From Septoria linicola (lineage: Eukaryota; Ascomycota; Dothideomycetes; Mycosphaerellales; Mycosphaerellaceae), in contig CP099431.1 in assembly GCA_024114885.1 (NCBI GenBank), positions 434,001 through 498,000 of the forward strand: a stretch of 64,000 nucleotides of DNA, given 5' to 3'. Every line of letters begins with the position of its first letter. Position 1 is the first letter of the stretch. A model generated the notes under the pieces. The model was given only the letters and a program-made list of their open reading frames with translations. It was not told the DNA's origin and did no database searches. This document shows, piece by piece, positions 61,330 through 64,000 of this stretch. The translations under genes and the position numbers were made by a program.

Positions 61330-61562
61330 CTGTTGGTGAGCCTGCTACCATTATCGAAGACGAAAACCGGGAAAGGTAGTCTGACCACATCAAGACCAGA
61401 TATCGACGCGACCGCGCGGAAATGCTCCTCGAACTACGAAGAGTGCGAGAAGATAGCACCATGAGGTGTAGCGCGTGGCAGGAGCTCTACTCGGCCGCAT
61501 CGCTCCGCAGGGCAGTCAAGCGTAAGGGGTGCGTGGCATGGAATGACTCCTACGCATGGTGA
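61330..61562 (+). pseudogene. Possible last exon of the 60600 gene with in-frame TAG
   Basis: In the frame given by the 61276-61329 intron, codons before and after a TAG at 61377 read as charged, helical protein (R-D-R-A-E-M-L-L-E-L-R-R-V-R-E-D). TAG at that place could come from TGG or CAG by a RIP-type change. The alternative is that the gene ends at 61295 and this is chance. Confidence 0.3.
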
Positions 61563-62380
61563 CTGTTCAATAGCTTGTAACAAAAAGCGTCCAGCTCCAT
61601 GAACTCTGCTCCAGATGTATGTGACATGTGGCAGCCAAAGACTTTGAGCTGGATGATGGTCCCTACGGACAAGTACCATGTATAGAGGCCTCCTGGGATT
61701 GGTAGGAAGTCTACGTTCGTACTAGCTTCGGCAGTCACGACGCAAGATTGAGTACGTTGGTCGTGGTAGAGCCTCGCTAAGAAAGCTCGAACCAAGTCAT
61801 CAGCTCTCTTCACCCCGGGTCACGCCCCTCAGCGGCCTCAAGCCCTCACACCAATATCATGTCTTCCCCTACAAGTCCGACCTCTCGCGCAATTATTCCA
61901 ACACTCCTCCCTTTCCACCATTCTCTTCCTCAATGACCCAGACCAAAGGCCCATACTCGGTATCCCACAGCAAACTCCTTCGCCTTTTCCATCCTCAGCT
62001 TCCACTATCCTCAACACTCCCTCCAGCGTCTTCCACCACTCCCGCAATCCCTACATCCATCTTCTTCAACAACCCACACTCTTCCCAGCATCCTCTTTCA
62101 CTCCATCCGGTCTCCATATTCTCCCCACGCTCCGACTTCGTCCTCCGTGCCACCCACTTCACTTCCAACACTCGGCCCCTTCAGGAACGCCTTGAACCTC
62201 CTCCATCATACGCGCCGCCTCTATACCCACTATCTCCAAGACCTCCAACCCCTCCTCCACCAAGCCCTCCCACTCCTGTAGGTTGGTGTCCCGAAATGAA
62301 TTCGAAAAATCCACACGCCAACCTCGCATTTCACAGCACGCAGGCCGCAGCATGGCCCGCATAGCTTTTGACCGGAGTGA
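61563..62380. other. Pyrimidine-rich region, coding uncertain
   Basis: From about 61850 to 62360 the plus strand is rich in CTCC/CCTC. Long open frames exist on both strands, for example 61933-62364 plus (Pro/Ser-rich, 143 codons). Composition alone can create them. Short parts read protein-like (L-Q-D-L-Q-P-L-L-H-Q-A-L near 62235), but frames alternate. I make no firm gene call. Confidence 0.4.
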
Positions 62381-63180
62381 TGTTGGTTTTGGAGGGTGCG
62401 AGAGAGGTTGGCCTGGAGGAGTTGGTGGCGACTAGCGTGAAAGTACAGAGGGCGGCGACGCGGTGGTGATGGATTGTGGGTCGGTTGTTGGGGAGGGTGG
62501 AATGGGTTGGGAGGAGCTCGAGGTGTCTGGTTTGCGCGCCGTAGAGACGTGGGAGTTTTGGGCAGGGGTGTTGAGAGGAGATCGTAGAAGAGTTTCGTGC
62601 GTTTCGAGGTAGGAGATGCGATTATTGAAGAGAATATCGAGTTATGAGGAGTTGGTGAATGCTTTGAGGTTGCTGGAGACAGATGAGTGATGTGGATGGC
62701 AGATTTGGAAGCGAGGAAATTGTGGAGAGGGTTGTTCTTTTAGGCGCTAACGAGGGCTATGTCGTCCTTGCCGTCCTCGAGTTTGGGTTTGAATGGGTGA
62801 CCAAGTTCCAACGTCTGATTCCCATTGTTGTCGAGCGTTTCACGCGTTGCCGGATCTCAGCAGGTTTTTATAGTCGTAGATGGTCTTGTGCTCGATGTTC
62901 GGTTGGAGATTTTGGCGCAAGAGGAAAAGCGAGCGAGAAAGGGTCCAAGAATAACATCGAATAGAAAGGTCATTGAAAGACATGCGTCGTGAGCGCGCTA
63001 GGCCTGGCTCAGGCATTGCAATTGATTCGCTTTTCGCCGAGGCGAGTGGACCCCTTATAAGAACATATGTAAGCACAACATCTTCGCTCTTACAAGGCCT
63101 CCTTCGCTTCTTTCTACTCCTACAAATTACTCTAAATCTACGAGCAAGGCCCGACGACTACAGCCTCCCGAGCACAACTA
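62381..63180. other. Purine-rich region and right edge of island
   Basis: The plus strand is G/A-rich (GGAGG, GTTGG) from about 62380 to 62700, the mirror of the pyrimidine-rich block to its left. A 93-codon plus-strand frame (ATG 62683, TAG 62962-62964) has no recognisable domain, and upstream pieces in the same strand look coding with interruptions. RIP-type composition begins again at about 63175-63185. Confidence 0.35.
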
Positions 63181-64000
63181 GACTATTAATACTTAGTATC
63201 GATAGAATTATAAATATAATATATTATTCTCTCTAAACTAGTATTATAATACCTAACTATAAGACTTATACTACTAGATCCGACAATACTAGAACCTATA
63301 CTACTAGATCCGATAACTCTAGAACCTATATTACTAAAAGTATATTACTATAGACGAGCTTAAAAGATTAGCTAGTTTCGGTATTACTAGTAAGAAGCTT
63401 CCTAGTAGTAGTTAATAGTAATCTTAAAACGGCTATAAGACCCTAATAGAGTATATACTATAGAGACGATTTATTAGAGAGTATATCTCTAGCGCTATCT
63501 TCGATCTCGTAGATAAGAGAAAGTAGTAGTATTAGATAGGTAAGAACGATATAGTAGAGTAACGACTTACCTTTAGTAGTTAGAGTAATACGAAAGCTAA
63601 TAGTATAATAGGAGGAATATAAGTATACTATTTAGGAATATAGTTTATACGTCGTCTTACTTAAGACTAACCTTCTTTTAGCTACTCTTAGAAAGATCTT
63701 AATTAAGGCTTTAGAGAGCTAGAAAGACGTCGACTTCGATACTAAGGTATCTACTACGACTCGTACTAAGATCGATATCTACGAATTCGAGAGCGATTAA
63801 TAAGAGACTTTAGCCTACGAGAATATAAATAATAAGTTATAAGTATAGAATAATAGCGTTAGAACTAAGTAGATTATATACTAGATTAAAGAGGCTAAGA
63901 ATAGCTATAAGGCCTACGAATTATAGTACGATAAGAGGAGATTAGCGCGATTATACTCGATAGATCTAGATAATAGAGAATATCTATAGTAAGTTAGCGC
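63181..64000 (+). mobile_element. RIP-mutated relic, probably LTR-retrotransposon gag side
   Basis: AT-rich, CpA/TpG-poor DNA running off the right edge. From about 63350 a plus-strand frame with RIP-type stops reads as a charged, helical gag-like protein (D-E-L-K-R-L-A-S-F-G…L-I-E-Y-I). Near 63700-63990 another frame looks better (K-E-A-K-N-S-Y-K-A-Y-E-L), so a frameshift is likely. It does not match X, E or the copia of this window. The class is uncertain without the pol part. Confidence 0.4.
63267..63326 (+). repeat. 30-bp tandem repeat, two units
   Basis: Two adjacent 30-bp units beginning TATACTACTAGATCCGA and ending CTAGAACC, followed by a partial third (TATATTACTA). Confidence 0.85.

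Noticed and set aside
61933..62364. 143-codon Pro/Ser-rich plus-strand protein
   Set aside because: Low-complexity CTCC-rich DNA gives open frames on both strands; no start context or conserved pattern supports one of them.

Overview
The window looks like a repeat-rich block from a filamentous ascomycete (Pezizomycotina). I favour a Dothideomycete-like genome, but the sequence alone does not prove the class. Evidence: long stretches almost lack CpA and TpG while TpA is in great excess, the signature of repeat-induced point mutation (RIP). The affected DNA is made of Ty1/copia and Ty3/gypsy LTR retrotransposons. Candidate introns are 50-60 nt GT-AG introns. About 53 kb of the 64 kb is this RIP-mutated transposon nest, and one island at about 52.55-63.18 kb has ordinary base composition.

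Layout. 1-6043: 5' part of a minus-strand gypsy element (called X). 6044-10215: a minus-strand copia 5' half that is a chimera of a heavily and a lightly mutated copy. 10216-12270: unassigned RIP-mutated DNA with coding-like structure. 12271-20538: a second X with the 3' pol as well. 20539-22418: old copia. 22419-25216: gypsy E, cut by a duplication joint. 25217-34428 repeats 16005-25216 as a direct 9,212-bp tandem duplication (X, old copia, E). E of the second unit continues to 38274, where a 6,299-bp plus-strand copia with two 278-bp LTRs and a CGTAC target duplication (38275-44573) interrupts its LTR. E ends at 44650, and the old copia resumes and ends at 46945 inside another, plus-strand gypsy E (E3, 46946-51631). 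A 0.3-kb repeat of E3's 3' end follows, then 0.6 kb of unassigned RIP-mutated DNA.

The nest can be read as a time series: E3, then the old copia inside it, then E (TSD ATACT) and X inside the old copia, then the 9.2-kb tandem duplication, then the young copia inside E's LTR. RIP saturated the older layers and hit the young copia only partly. None of the element proteins is open; catalytic codons and tryptophan/glutamine codons have been changed.

The main novelty candidate is a gene-like reading frame of 260 codons with one 52-nt intron. It lies in antisense orientation between integrase and the 3' LTR of gypsy E and is colinear (835 bp, no length change) in all three visible copies. I do not recognise its product.

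The island (52.55-63.18 kb) holds three better-supported genes of unknown function: a double-CxxC protein at 57867, and a divergent pair at 60287 (minus) and 60600 (plus). It also holds several short coding-like stretches that switch frame or carry single stops. These look like decayed genes, including minus-strand relics resembling a fungal kinase-like and an F-box-like protein. A second RIP-mutated relic begins at about 63.18 kb and runs off the right edge. All calls come from reading by eye and have not been checked against databases.
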